NCBI GenBank assembly: GCA_964450495.1
Contig: CAYVFU010000003.1
Location: 39,659 to 103,658, forward strand
Direction of reading: 5' to 3'
Length of the DNA stretch: 64,000 bases
Source of the DNA: CALFUK01 sp964450495
GTDB taxonomy: Bacteria; Bacteroidota; Bacteroidia; Chitinophagales; Saprospiraceae
The first letter of the stretch is position 1, and every line of letters begins with the position of its first letter. Of this stretch, positions 26,101-35,380 are shown in pieces. The notes under the pieces were generated by a model. The model did not search any database, was not told where the DNA came from, and saw only the letters and a program-made list of their open reading frames with translations. The position numbers were made by a program, and so were the translations under genes.

Positions 26101-27769
26101 GGAATTCATACAACGGTTAGTTAAAGTCTGTGAACTAAAAGAAATCAAACATGTGGTTTTCTCTCCAGGTTCAAGAAATGCACCATTGGTAATTTCATTT
26201 GACGAAAATCCTCACTTTGAGTGTATCACCATTCCAGATGAGAGGGTCGCAGGGTTCTTTGCTATGGGAATGGCATTACATCTCAATGAACCAGTGATTA
26301 TTTGTTGTACCTCAGGAAGTGCAGCTTTAAATTATGCTCCAGCAATCGTAGAAGCATACTATCAAAAAATTCCTCTATTGGTATTGACTGCAGATAGACC
26401 TGTCGAATGGATTGATCAAGGTGCAGGGCAAACCATGAGGCAAAAAAATGTCTATAACAATTACATAAAAGGTAGTTTTGAGTTAATACAGGAAGCACAG
26501 CATTTACAAGATTTAAGACACAATGATCGCATGGTATGTGAAGCCATCAATTTGGCAAATCATCCATGCAAAGGCCCCATACACATCAATGTGCCATTGA
26601 GTGAACCATTGTATGATGTTGTAGAGGCTAAAGAATTTGACAATCTACAGATGGTCGAAGCGCATCCTTCTGATTTTTCTATTCGAGAAAAAGAAAGAGG
26701 ATCAATTCGCGAAATCTGGAAAAATGCAAAAAGAAAACTTATCATTTTCGGTCAATCACAACCTAACAGACAGACAGATGTGTTATTAGAAGAAGTAGCG
26801 CAAGACCCTTCAGTAGCCATTATTTCAGAAACATGTTCGAATAGATATGTCACACCTTATAATCCATGTATCGATCGATTGATTACAACCATCGCCGAAG
26901 ATGAGCTAGAATTATACAAACCTGATATAGTTGTATCATTAGGAGATGCCATCATTTCTAAAAAAATAAAGGCGATGATCCGAAAGTATCATCCAAAAGA
27001 GCATTGGTATGTAAATGAGCAGAAGCAAGCACAAGACACATTTTTGGCTTTGACCAAACACATTAGAAGCTCTGAGTTATCCTTTCTTTCCGTGGTCAAT
27101 GATCTGAAAACAGAGAGCACTTTTTCTTCCACCTGGCATTGCAAACATTTAGAAACCAAACAACGGCACAAAGAATTTATTGATACATGTTCATGGTCAG
27201 ACTTATTAGCATTTCATCATATCCTAAAAGAAGTGCCTGTAAATTCAGATCTACATTTAGGAAATAGCTCCCCTATTCGATACACACAATTGTTTGATCA
27301 ACGACAGAATGTTAACTACTTCTGCAATCGAGGTGTTAGCGGTATAGACGGATCTACGTCAACTTCTGCCGGAGCTGCCTATGCCAGTAATCGATTGACG
27401 ACGATGGTTACAGGAGATATGGCATTCTTTTACGACTCCAATGCGCTTTGGAATCACCACTTGCCAAATAATCTGCGTATTGTCATGGTCAACAATGGTG
27501 GCGGTGGCATTTTTAAAATCATCCCAGGTCCAAAGACAACCAATCAGTACAAAAAGTATTTCGCGACCGAACAACAATTTTCAGCAGAGCATATCGCAAA
27601 AGCATTTGGGTGTCCGTACTACAAAGTCGATGATGTGCATAATCTAGTTAGCTATCTCAAGATGTTTTATGAAGAAAGCTTTGACAAACCACCAATTTTG
27701 GAAGTGATGACTGGGCATGTGGAGAATGATAATGTGTTGGAGGCCTACTTTAAGTATTTGGTAAAATGA
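26087..27769 (+). CDS. menD: SEPHCHC synthase
   Basis: The 560-residue thiamin-diphosphate enzyme adds a succinyl group from 2-oxoglutarate to isochorismate. The N-terminal FSPGSRNAPL and ISFDE region, the catalytic Glu in CITIPDERVAGFFAMG and the ThDP motif VTGDMAFFYDSNALWN...NNGGGGIF are all present. It ends the visible men run. menB, menH and a hotdog thioesterase for this pathway are not in the window. Confidence 0.95.
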   Translation: MVSNKEFIQRLVKVCELKEIKHVVFSPGSRNAPLVISFDENPHFECITIPDERVAGFFAMGMALHLNEPVIICCTSGSAALNYAPAIVEAYYQKIPLLVLTADRPVEWIDQGAGQTMRQKNVYNNYIKGSFELIQEAQHLQDLRHNDRMVCEAINLANHPCKGPIHINVPLSEPLYDVVEAKEFDNLQMVEAHPSDFSIREKERGSIREIWKNAKRKLIIFGQSQPNRQTDVLLEEVAQDPSVAIISETCSNRYVTPYNPCIDRLITTIAEDELELYKPDIVVSLGDAIISKKIKAMIRKYHPKEHWYVNEQKQAQDTFLALTKHIRSSELSFLSVVNDLKTESTFSSTWHCKHLETKQRHKEFIDTCSWSDLLAFHHILKEVPVNSDLHLGNSSPIRYTQLFDQRQNVNYFCNRGVSGIDGSTSTSAGAAYASNRLTTMVTGDMAFFYDSNALWNHHLPNNLRIVMVNNGGGGIFKIIPGPKTTNQYKKYFATEQQFSAEHIAKAFGCPYYKVDDVHNLVSYLKMFYEESFDKPPILEVMTGHVENDNVLEAYFKYLVK

Positions 27770-27854
27770 GTGCTTAGTTTGATTGCTCATTTATTGTCAC
27801 AAAATGACATACTACAATAAAGCACCACTAATCAAAATTGAATGCTATCTGCTT

Positions 27855-28421
27855 CTATACAATATTCGACCGAAACATCTGAATCGCAATCGCCAACAAA
27901 AGAATGCCAAACACTTTTCTCAATGTGGAGATAGCTTGATCAGATAGGACTCTTTCTAGCCAACCTGTAGATCTTAGGAAGATGTAGACAATAATCAAAT
28001 TGATCAAAACAGCTATTAAGATAGAGCTGGTATCAAATTCTGTTTTTAGAGAAATCAAGGTAGTCAACGTACCAGCGCCTGCAACCAAAGGAAATGCGAC
28101 AGGAACAATACTACCTGATGCACCACCTTCTTCATGCGAGTCTCTGAAAAAACGAATCCCTAGTACCATTTCTAAACCAATAAAGAAAATAATTAAAGAA
28201 CCCGCTAATGCGAATGATGACATCTCAATGCCCATAACGCCTAATACAGAAGCACCTCCATAAAAGAAGACCACCATGATGACTCCTGCTGTTAACGTAG
28301 CTATGAATGGTTGAATCTTTACGCCTTCCTTTTTCATGGCTAACAACACAGGTAATGAACCTGGAATATCGATAACAGAAAAGAGGATTAATGTAACTGA
28401 TAATATGGATTTAAGTAACAT
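27855..28421 (-). CDS. MarC/UPF0056 family membrane protein
   Basis: The 188-residue protein has six hydrophobic helices and the family's IDIPGSLPVLLAM and PLVAGAGTLTTLISL stretches (half-membrane loops with Pro and Gly). The biochemical role is not settled; despite the name a part in multiple antibiotic resistance is not supported. It is convergent with menD, 85 bases away. Confidence 0.88.
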   Translation of the reverse strand: MLLKSILSVTLILFSVIDIPGSLPVLLAMKKEGVKIQPFIATLTAGVIMVVFFYGGASVLGVMGIEMSSFALAGSLIIFFIGLEMVLGIRFFRDSHEEGGASGSIVPVAFPLVAGAGTLTTLISLKTEFDTSSILIAVLINLIIVYIFLRSTGWLERVLSDQAISTLRKVFGILLLAIAIQMFRSNIV

Positions 28422-28521
28422 TCGCTTAGTATTTAATATATAGCAATAGAATACAAATAAAGTCTATTTGGCATTATTATGTTCTATATACAATCATTTT
28501 TGTATCTTTAGATCATATTTT

Positions 28522-28536
28522 ATGTCAATTTGACAT
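28522..28536 (+). promoter_or_regulatory. Palindromic operator in front of the Lrp/AsnC gene
   Basis: A perfect 7-bp inverted repeat around one base (ATGTCAA at 28522-28528 and TTGACAT at 28530-28536) ends 6 bases before the ATG at 28543. Lrp-type regulators usually bind such sites and control their own genes. Confidence 0.45.
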
Positions 28537-28542
28537 TTGACA

Positions 28543-29019
28543 ATGAAAGAATACCGGCTAAATAATCAACTTGATGCATTAGACTCACGTATTGTGAATG
28601 AATTGACAGAAAATGCTAGAATACCCTACTCTCAATTAGCAAAAAATTTGAAAGTGTCCAATTCTTTGATACACCAACGGATACGCAAACTAGAAGACAC
28701 AGGTGTATTGGGTAATGCGCAATTCCAATTGAGTGCAGATAAGCTTGGATATGAGACCTGTGCCTTTACACAAATCATCATTGGCGAACCAAAATTTTTA
28801 AAATCAATCATACACGAATTAGAAAAAATACCTGAAATAGTAGAGTGTGTCAATATAGTTGGCAGATATGCAATTATGGTGAAAATCTATGCCGTCAATA
28901 ACACGCATTTACGAGATATTGTCTATGAAAGAATACTGACTATCAAAGGGGTCACTGAAACAAATACATTAGTAACCTTTGAAACAAACTTTAATCGTTC
29001 CTTAAAATTAAATTACTGA
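28543..29019 (+). CDS. Lrp/AsnC family transcription regulator
   Basis: The 158-residue protein starts at ATG 28543 (the frame from TTG 28537 adds two residues). An N-terminal winged helix (LDALDSRIVNELTENARIPYSQLAKNLKVSN, recognition helix SLIHQRIRKLE) is followed by the RAM effector domain. The protein probably senses an amino acid and controls amino-acid genes, but its targets are not visible. It carries a palindromic operator immediately upstream, implying self-control. Confidence 0.92.
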   Translation: MKEYRLNNQLDALDSRIVNELTENARIPYSQLAKNLKVSNSLIHQRIRKLEDTGVLGNAQFQLSADKLGYETCAFTQIIIGEPKFLKSIIHELEKIPEIVECVNIVGRYAIMVKIYAVNNTHLRDIVYERILTIKGVTETNTLVTFETNFNRSLKLNY

Positions 29020-29086
29020 CTTGTGAGTACTATCTATCTGCAAATAATTGCAAGATAGATTTTGTGTTGTGCAAGTGCTTGCTAAT

Positions 29087-29118
29087 AATGACGCCCATAC
29101 CGCGGGGCGTCATTTTTT
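29087..29118 (+). terminator. Terminator of the Lrp/AsnC gene
   Basis: A perfect 10-bp GC-rich stem (29087-29096 with 29105-29114) is followed by T-run. It lies 68 bases after the stop. Confidence 0.9.
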
Positions 29119-29380
29119 AGTTGAGGGACATTAGCTATGACCCCAATATCAATTAGTTAAGAAAATTTGACAGCTAAAATGACACCAAAAGTACTGGTGA
29201 CGCTCGTCTAAAAATCTTTGAGTTACGACCTTACCAAATTGTTAATAGATACAAGATGTGCAGTCTTATTGTTGCCCATTGGTTAACAAACTCCTAAAGT
29301 CACTTTCTCTGTTTACTTCCGACAATTCAATACAGTCTTTGTTCTAACTAGAAATTATTTCACTCACTAAATAAAGGCTT
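29119..29380. other. Intergenic region upstream of the lipoprotein gene
   Basis: About 260 AT-rich bases without a convincing gene or hairpin. The lipoprotein promoter is probably in the last 100 bases; no element stands out. Confidence 0.35.
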
Positions 29381-30556
29381 ATGAAATGGATTATTTACAC
29401 AATCGCACTTTTAACCATCGTAAGTTCTTGCAGATCTGTTCAGGAACTAGTTGACAAAGGAGACTATGATGGTGCTATTTATCTTGCTGCTGAAAAATTG
29501 CATGGTAAGAAAAATAAAAAAACCAAACACATCCAAGGACTTGAAGAAGCGTTTGCAAAAGTGAATGCTAGAGATTTTGCTTATCTAGAATCATTGAATG
29601 CTAAAGCTTATCCAGAACGTTGGGATAAAGCTTATGACATCCTTAGTCAAATCCAACGCAGGCAAGACAAGGTGAGTCCTTTTTTACCATTAATTAGCAA
29701 AGACGGCTATGTCGGTCATTTCGAAATGATAAATGTATTTCCTCTATTGGAGGAAGCCAGTGTACAAGCATCTAATTATCATTATGCTTATGCAGAATTG
29801 TTGTTAGAAAACATAAACTATACGAGAAAAGCAGAGGCTACAGAAGCATTTCATTCTTTGAGTAAGATTGATCGGTACTTTAAGCATTTTAAAAACTCAA
29901 ATGAATTAAAACAAATTGCCCATCACTATGGCACAACAAGAGTATTAATCGAAACAAGAAATACTGCGGATGCATACATTCCTGGTGATTTACATGATGA
30001 ATTATTAGCCATCAATATTCCTGCACTAAATTCCTTTTGGACAGATTTTTACACATCAAGTCAAGAAGGATTACCATTGGATTTTAAGGTTGTATTAGAA
30101 ATCGACCAATTGGAAGTTAGTCCAGAAAAAGAATCAGAGAGAATCTATGTAGAGTCAAAAGAAGTTAAAGATGGATTCACTTATGTCCTTGATCAGAATG
30201 GTAATGTAGCAAAAGACACTCTCGGTAATGACATTACAGAAGATAGATACGTAAACATTACAGTAGATATCGTTGAATTGCTAAGAGAAAAAGCAGCATA
30301 CGTAAAGGGGTCATTGAAAGTGATTGATTTGAATGAAAAACAGTTGATCGACGAATTTCCAATAGCTGCAGAGTCCACCTTTAGAAGCTATGCTTCGAGA
30401 TATTTTGGCGACGAGCGAGCGATAACAAGCAGGACTAGAAATCGAATGCGTAGTGAACCAGAACGTTTTCCAGCGGATGAAGAATTAATTTGGAAAGCAG
30501 CTGAAGACATCAAATCGGAAATGGTTAATTACATACAAGACATCAGATATTTTTAA
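29381..30556 (+). CDS. Hypothetical lipoprotein, 391 residues
   Basis: The signal peptide MKWIIYTIALLTIVSSC puts the lipidated Cys at residue 17. Residues about 20-200 are helical, TPR-like (DKGDYDGAIYLAAEKL), and the rest is a mixed alpha/beta domain with a run of conserved charged residues. No family is recognised. It is a single gene with its own terminator. Confidence 0.7.
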   Translation: MKWIIYTIALLTIVSSCRSVQELVDKGDYDGAIYLAAEKLHGKKNKKTKHIQGLEEAFAKVNARDFAYLESLNAKAYPERWDKAYDILSQIQRRQDKVSPFLPLISKDGYVGHFEMINVFPLLEEASVQASNYHYAYAELLLENINYTRKAEATEAFHSLSKIDRYFKHFKNSNELKQIAHHYGTTRVLIETRNTADAYIPGDLHDELLAINIPALNSFWTDFYTSSQEGLPLDFKVVLEIDQLEVSPEKESERIYVESKEVKDGFTYVLDQNGNVAKDTLGNDITEDRYVNITVDIVELLREKAAYVKGSLKVIDLNEKQLIDEFPIAAESTFRSYASRYFGDERAITSRTRNRMRSEPERFPADEELIWKAAEDIKSEMVNYIQDIRYF

Positions 30557-30583
30557 AGCTTAGGTTCATATAATTATGGGTAC

Positions 30584-30620
30584 AAGGAGGTTATCAGAAA
30601 TGAGACCTCCTTTTTCTTTT
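30584..30620 (+). terminator. Terminator of the 391-residue lipoprotein gene
   Basis: AAGGAGGT (30584-30591) pairs with ACCTCCTT (30605-30612) and a T-run follows, 27 bases after the stop. Confidence 0.8.
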
Positions 30621-30690
30621 AGAAATTCCTATTGTGTATGGAACTATTTAAAAAACACTATATTAAACTTGATTTAATATAAAATATGAC

Positions 30691-31146
30691 ATGAACATTA
30701 AAGCCAATTCACCAGCTGATTATATTTCCAAAATCCCAGTAGAAAGACAGCCAGCGATGAAAAAATTGCGTTCGACGATCCGTAAACATTTGCCTAAAGG
30801 ATTCAAAGAACAAATGAGTTATGGTATGATTGGTTATGTCGTACCTCACTCGAAATATCCTGATGGTTATCATTGTGACCCCAAACTTCCATTGCCATTT
30901 ATAAATATAGCTTCTCAAAAGAATTTTATCGCCTTATATCATTCAGGCATCTACGCACACAAGCCACTTTATGATTGGTTTGTTAAAGAATACCCAAACC
31001 ACTGTAGTCGAAAATTAGACATGGGTAAAAGTTGTGTCCGTTTCAAGAAAGTAGAAGAAATACCGTATGATCTAATTGCGGAATTAATCACTAAAATGGA
31101 CATGAAGCAGTGGATTGAAATTTATGAAGCGAATGTTAAAAATTAA
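30691..31146 (+). CDS. DUF1801 family protein
   Basis: The 151-residue protein has the DUF1801/YdhG-type pattern: LRSTIRKHLPKGFKEQMSYGM, then NIASQKNFIALYHSG near residues 71-85 and MGKSCVRFKK near 112-121. These proteins adopt a small alpha/beta fold without known enzyme activity. There is no signal peptide. It is followed by a perfect bidirectional hairpin. Confidence 0.85.
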   Translation: MNIKANSPADYISKIPVERQPAMKKLRSTIRKHLPKGFKEQMSYGMIGYVVPHSKYPDGYHCDPKLPLPFINIASQKNFIALYHSGIYAHKPLYDWFVKEYPNHCSRKLDMGKSCVRFKKVEEIPYDLIAELITKMDMKQWIEIYEANVKN

Positions 31147-31246
31147 GTGTCTTATTGACTTCTTACCTCACCACATTCTTACCAAACAAAATCAATTCTC
31201 AATTGTAGAACATTAAATATCTCAGTATAAAATAAAAGAAATATTA

Positions 31247-31284
31247 AAAAAGAAGATGGTTTAAGAAATTAAACCATCTTCTTT
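31247..31284. terminator. Bidirectional terminator
   Basis: A perfect 14-bp stem (31251-31264 with 31269-31282) around a GAAA loop, flanked by A- and T-runs, serves the convergent DUF1801 gene and the surface-protein fragment. Confidence 0.85.
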
Positions 31285-31362
31285 TATATTTAAGGAAATT
31301 AGATGTTAACAATTACATCTAAAGTTTACAAATAAACACGAGATTTAAGATAATGAGAAGAC

Positions 31363-31983
31363 CTATTTGGTTTTCTTTTCAGTATCTGTTTTAGTTTGAA
31401 TAGATTGAAAATTGCCAGAGCATCCTTCGATGTAAGCTCTGAATGTCGTATTGTTTCCAGCTAAAAAGCCATCAGTTAATAAAACTTCTTCGCCGGCGTG
31501 GTAAACAGCTGTAGCATTATTTGTGATTGGAACATTTGCCGCTATTAAACTTTCTGCTTCTGCGTTTGAGTCGGCGGTTGCTTGAGTGGCGATATTCAAA
31601 TTATCTGGACAAGAGGCTTCCTTTACTTCAAATAAGTCACTACTGTCAAATACTAATTGGTAATTAGCAGATGCCGCTACAATGACAAATTGCTGTCCTG
31701 TACCGACTTCCTCAGGAATCGTATATGTGTACGATCCATTAGTTGCATCAAAAGCAATATTGAAAAGTGCATTTTCATTATAAAGCACTAAATAAATAGG
31801 CCCATCAATACCTGTTAAAGTCCACTCTATATCCACAATATTACCATGTTCGAACACATCACCTTGTGAAGGCTTTATGACAGTTATATTGCGAATCGTT
31901 TCTATCGCGAAGTTAAGGCCAAAATCAAAAATGTTAAGATCTTCATTACTTTCAATTCTGATGCGACAATCTGTACCATCTGC
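31363..31983 (-). pseudogene. Truncated KNH-repeat surface protein, C-terminal remnant
   Basis: The frame from 31983 to 31363 contains the end of one Kre9/KNH-like repeat (DGTDCRIRIESNEDLNIFD), then a complete one (TVIKPSQGDVFEHGNIVDIEW through QLVFDSSDLFEV), then a C-terminal module ending FRAYIEGC. Upstream it hits TAA at 31984-31986, immediately after ALPTG, and no homologous sequence with a signal peptide is visible further up. The GTG at 31857 could start a 164-residue product but without export signal. The gene is therefore a 5'-truncated remnant or interrupted by a stop. Confidence 0.6.
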
Positions 31984-32191
31984 TTAGCCTGTGGGCAAAG
32001 CCCTGTAAAGATTAGTACTGTAGAAACAACTTAAAAAGGGAAAAAACTGAGACTAACAAAAGATGAAGAATATAAATCAAAAAAATGAAATTTAATATTA
32101 GCACATAAGCAATTAACTGTCTCATGCAAAAGCTACTAAACTTTTTGATACATTCACACAATTGAATTTTGATTTCAAGGTTAAATCAACA

Positions 32192-33832
32192 ATGCGTAGA
32201 GTTAGTATCTTTATATGTATCTGTGTCTCTTGTGTATGTCATGCACAATCAGGATGGAGGGAAATCCCACTACACAAATTGACGAATAACATTACTTACA
32301 TTAAAAGCATTGAAAACGATAAAGCAATAGAATTGTTAGCAGCTAATGGTGATAGGTATCTCTACAATGGAGACTCCTTTTTACCACTGCAAAAAGGCGA
32401 ACCGCAATCAAGACAATATATAGATTCCATGGGTGTAGGCCCTATAAGTAAAGTCATTCCCTATGAGGACGGACAATTAATTGCTACGATAAATAATGGT
32501 TTGTGGTTAAGAGAAGGCCAAACAACCAGACAATTTCTAGCTGAAGGAATAGAGTTTCCATCTGGTGTTTTTGATGTAGAAAAAAAGGACGACGAACTTT
32601 TATTTTTAGATAATAAAAATTCTATTCTGAAGTGGAACTCTTCTAATTATGATGTCAGCAATATTGCTATGCCAGCCGGAGAATACATATCTGACATAAG
32701 CCTAGATGCTTGGGGCCAACTTTGGCTACTTGGCGAAGATGCACTTTTTGTCAAAGAACATTGGCCAAGTGATGAAGGACCTGTCATATCGATAGGAAAA
32801 AGTGAATACAAATTTTCTCCAATCGAAAAATCTACGAAACCAATAGAATTTAATAGTAAAGATTTGGTATTAAGTTTTGGAGCCAAATCAACTTATCTTA
32901 AAAACCAAGACCTCGAATACGCATACAGATTAAAACCTGATGGTGATTGGTTTTCACTAGATGGAAGTCAAGTTAATCTTACCAATCTAGCTCCAGGAAA
33001 TTATGAATTTCAATTTAGAGCTAAGGCAGAAAAAAGTAACCTTAGCTATTCAGAAGTATTCCCTTTTTACATCAGGCAAAATTTTTGGAATACAATATGG
33101 CCGTGGTTATTTGGTGGACTAGGATTTCTGACTCTACTGTCACTATTTTCATTCAGACGACAGAAACAAGAATTGGATGTATTAAAAAATTCAGCAAATA
33201 AATATAGGCTTGAGAATCAACTACTGAAATCAAAACAGGAAACCAAGCAATTGCAAATGAATCCACATTTTCTCTTTAATAGCTTAAACACAATCCAAGG
33301 ACTGATAGCTCAAAATCAAAACAAAAAAGCTCGTTCTGTTTTGGTAGACTATGCTTCTTTAATGCGTTCTTTACTAAATCAATCAAGAGAAGATAGAATT
33401 GAGATTGAAGAGGAAATCAAATTTTTGACCAATTATCTACAATTGGAAAAAACAGCTCGAAATGACTTATTTAATTATGTGATAACTGTAGATAAACACA
33501 TAGATACAGAAACTGAAATACCTCCAATGATTCTTCAACCTATTGTTGAAAATGCAATCATTCATGGCATGAAAGGGATAGCACATCAGGGTGAAATAAC
33601 AATCAACTTTAAAGAAAACAATACTGAAGTTATTGTCTCAATTGATGACAATGGTGTCGGACGAAAAGTGTCATCGAGCAAACATGAATCTCACGGTACC
33701 ACTATATTGAAGGAACGTTTGCAAAGCTATTTGCCGTTAACTAAACAAGCAAACATTCAGTATATTGACAAGCAAGATACTAATGGAGCAAAAGGAACGA
33801 ACGTCATTATACATTTACCAAAATTGAATTAA
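32192..33832 (+). CDS. LytS-type sensor histidine kinase
   Basis: From ATG 32192 the protein has 546 residues, with a signal peptide, a beta-propeller-like sensor with a Y_Y_Y domain (about 225-300), one membrane helix (about 305-325), a coiled coil and a His_kinase domain with LQMNPHFLFNSLNT (phospho-acceptor His359) and a HATPase region (PIVENAIIHG). The start at 32192 is chosen for the signal peptide; the frame opens at 32162. It is 5 bases upstream of the LytTR regulator, its likely partner. Confidence 0.9.
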   Translation: MRRVSIFICICVSCVCHAQSGWREIPLHKLTNNITYIKSIENDKAIELLAANGDRYLYNGDSFLPLQKGEPQSRQYIDSMGVGPISKVIPYEDGQLIATINNGLWLREGQTTRQFLAEGIEFPSGVFDVEKKDDELLFLDNKNSILKWNSSNYDVSNIAMPAGEYISDISLDAWGQLWLLGEDALFVKEHWPSDEGPVISIGKSEYKFSPIEKSTKPIEFNSKDLVLSFGAKSTYLKNQDLEYAYRLKPDGDWFSLDGSQVNLTNLAPGNYEFQFRAKAEKSNLSYSEVFPFYIRQNFWNTIWPWLFGGLGFLTLLSLFSFRRQKQELDVLKNSANKYRLENQLLKSKQETKQLQMNPHFLFNSLNTIQGLIAQNQNKKARSVLVDYASLMRSLLNQSREDRIEIEEEIKFLTNYLQLEKTARNDLFNYVITVDKHIDTETEIPPMILQPIVENAIIHGMKGIAHQGEITINFKENNTEVIVSIDDNGVGRKVSSSKHESHGTTILKERLQSYLPLTKQANIQYIDKQDTNGAKGTNVIIHLPKLN

Positions 33833-33837
33833 TACAG

Positions 33838-34575
33838 ATGAAAGCTATTATTATTGATGACATGAAAGATGCAAGAGCGGCGCTTCATCAAGACATTAAG
33901 GACTACTGTCCCGAGTTAGAAATTGTGGGTGAAGCGGAGAGTGTTCTTTCTGGGCTAAAACTTATAAAAAGTACAGAAACAGACATCGTATTTTTAGACA
34001 TCGAATTAGGAGATGGGTTAGGTTTTGACATTCTGGATTTGTTAGATAAAAAATCATTTCAAGTTATTTTTACAACAGCTTCACAAGAATATGCCATTAA
34101 AGCATTTGAAGTTGCAGCAGTGGATTACTTGTTAAAACCAATTGATCCAAACAGATTAAAACTTGCTGTGGAAAAAGCTGGACAAGCGCATCCTCATATA
34201 AAGGAACAATTTGAGATCATTAAATCGGGGCTTTCAACGAATGACGATATTGGTAAAATCGTCTTACATACCCAGGAGAAAATAGTCAGCGTACCATATA
34301 CGAGTATTTCACATTGTATGTCTGAAGGAAACTATACAACATTTTTCTTCACAGATGGTACTAAGTTACTCATCACGAAGACACTGAAAGAATTTGATAA
34401 AATTCTGAGTCAACATGGTTTCGTACGCACACACCAATCTTACTTAATTAACGAAACGCAAGTCAAAGAATTTGTAAAAACTGAAGGTGGCTATATTTTA
34501 TTAAAAGACGAAAGTCGGATACCTGTTTCCGTGCGAAAACGAACAGAAGTCTTGACTATTTTAGGTATGAATTGA
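33838..34575 (+). CDS. LytTR family response regulator
   Basis: The 245-residue protein has a receiver domain with phospho-acceptor Asp54 (VFLDIEL), conserved acidic IIDD at 6-8, Thr near 80 and KPID near 100, followed by a LytTR DNA-binding domain (about 140-240, with HCMSEGNYTTFFF and FVRTHQSYLIN). It is encoded directly after the LytS-type kinase and should form a two-component system with it. The target genes are not visible. Confidence 0.93.
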   Translation: MKAIIIDDMKDARAALHQDIKDYCPELEIVGEAESVLSGLKLIKSTETDIVFLDIELGDGLGFDILDLLDKKSFQVIFTTASQEYAIKAFEVAAVDYLLKPIDPNRLKLAVEKAGQAHPHIKEQFEIIKSGLSTNDDIGKIVLHTQEKIVSVPYTSISHCMSEGNYTTFFFTDGTKLLITKTLKEFDKILSQHGFVRTHQSYLINETQVKEFVKTEGGYILLKDESRIPVSVRKRTEVLTILGMN

Positions 34576-34620
34576 CTTTAACTACGCTGCTTGTATTTTC
34601 CTAATCTTAGGTAATACTAT

Positions 34621-35328
34621 CTATCTCGTTAATATGACATAATCATTTAAGACTTGTTCGAGGAAAGCAATAGAACTCATATCTACTTGTTTAAGGCCCA
34701 AATCATCTTTAAGCTTATTCACCAAATTCAAAGCAATTTGTCTGTTTATAGCATTTGGCTCTCGCTTAAGCCTATTGATGACATCTTTGACAAGTAGCAT
34801 ATCTTTATCTGAATACTGAGTTATTTTGGGGAATTTAACTACATGGTCATGATCAGAAATCCCTTCAATATCCTTCAAATTTATGGCCTGGTTACCCTTC
34901 AAATTAATGACAGTCGTATGACCAATAATGTCACCGATACGTTGGCTTTTAAGGGTGCTAAGTATAAACAATACACCTATCATTCCGAGTGAAAAGGTAA
35001 CATCAACCATCCGAAAAATCCATCTCAAAAACAGATCTGACACTTCTGGCTTCTTGCCACGCAAACTCACTACCTTTATTTTCAACAGTTTTTTTCCGAT
35101 TGATTGACCATCATTGAATACTTCAAATAAAAAGTGATACAGAAGGAATACTGGAGCAATCAGCACATAGAACAATATAGTCTCAGAATGGATGACAGAA
35201 CCAATCACCATCGCATACATACCCACAATCAATGTATCCACTAAAGTCGCAAGAAACCTTTCAAAGACAGAGGCTACTGCATAGACAATTGAGATATTAT
35301 GGCTTGTTACAATTTCAATTCTCTTCAA
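34621..35328 (-). CDS. RDD family membrane protein
   Basis: The 235-residue protein carries the RDD pattern: Arg24 in FERFLATLVDTLIVG with Asp31, then helices and GQSIGKKLLKIKV. Two or three membrane helices lie in residues 25-140, and the last 90 residues are soluble. It is divergent from the SpoIIM gene, 52 bases away, so both are probably controlled from one shared region. Its position next to the SpoIIM/MoxR/DUF58 set is conserved in many Bacteroidota. Confidence 0.88.
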   Translation of the reverse strand: MKRIEIVTSHNISIVYAVASVFERFLATLVDTLIVGMYAMVIGSVIHSETILFYVLIAPVFLLYHFLFEVFNDGQSIGKKLLKIKVVSLRGKKPEVSDLFLRWIFRMVDVTFSLGMIGVLFILSTLKSQRIGDIIGHTTVINLKGNQAINLKDIEGISDHDHVVKFPKITQYSDKDMLLVKDVINRLKREPNAINRQIALNLVNKLKDDLGLKQVDMSSIAFLEQVLNDYVILTR

Positions 35329-35380
35329 AGTTTGTATCTTTTTTCTATATTGTTATTGTTATACAAAGATCAATTTAATT

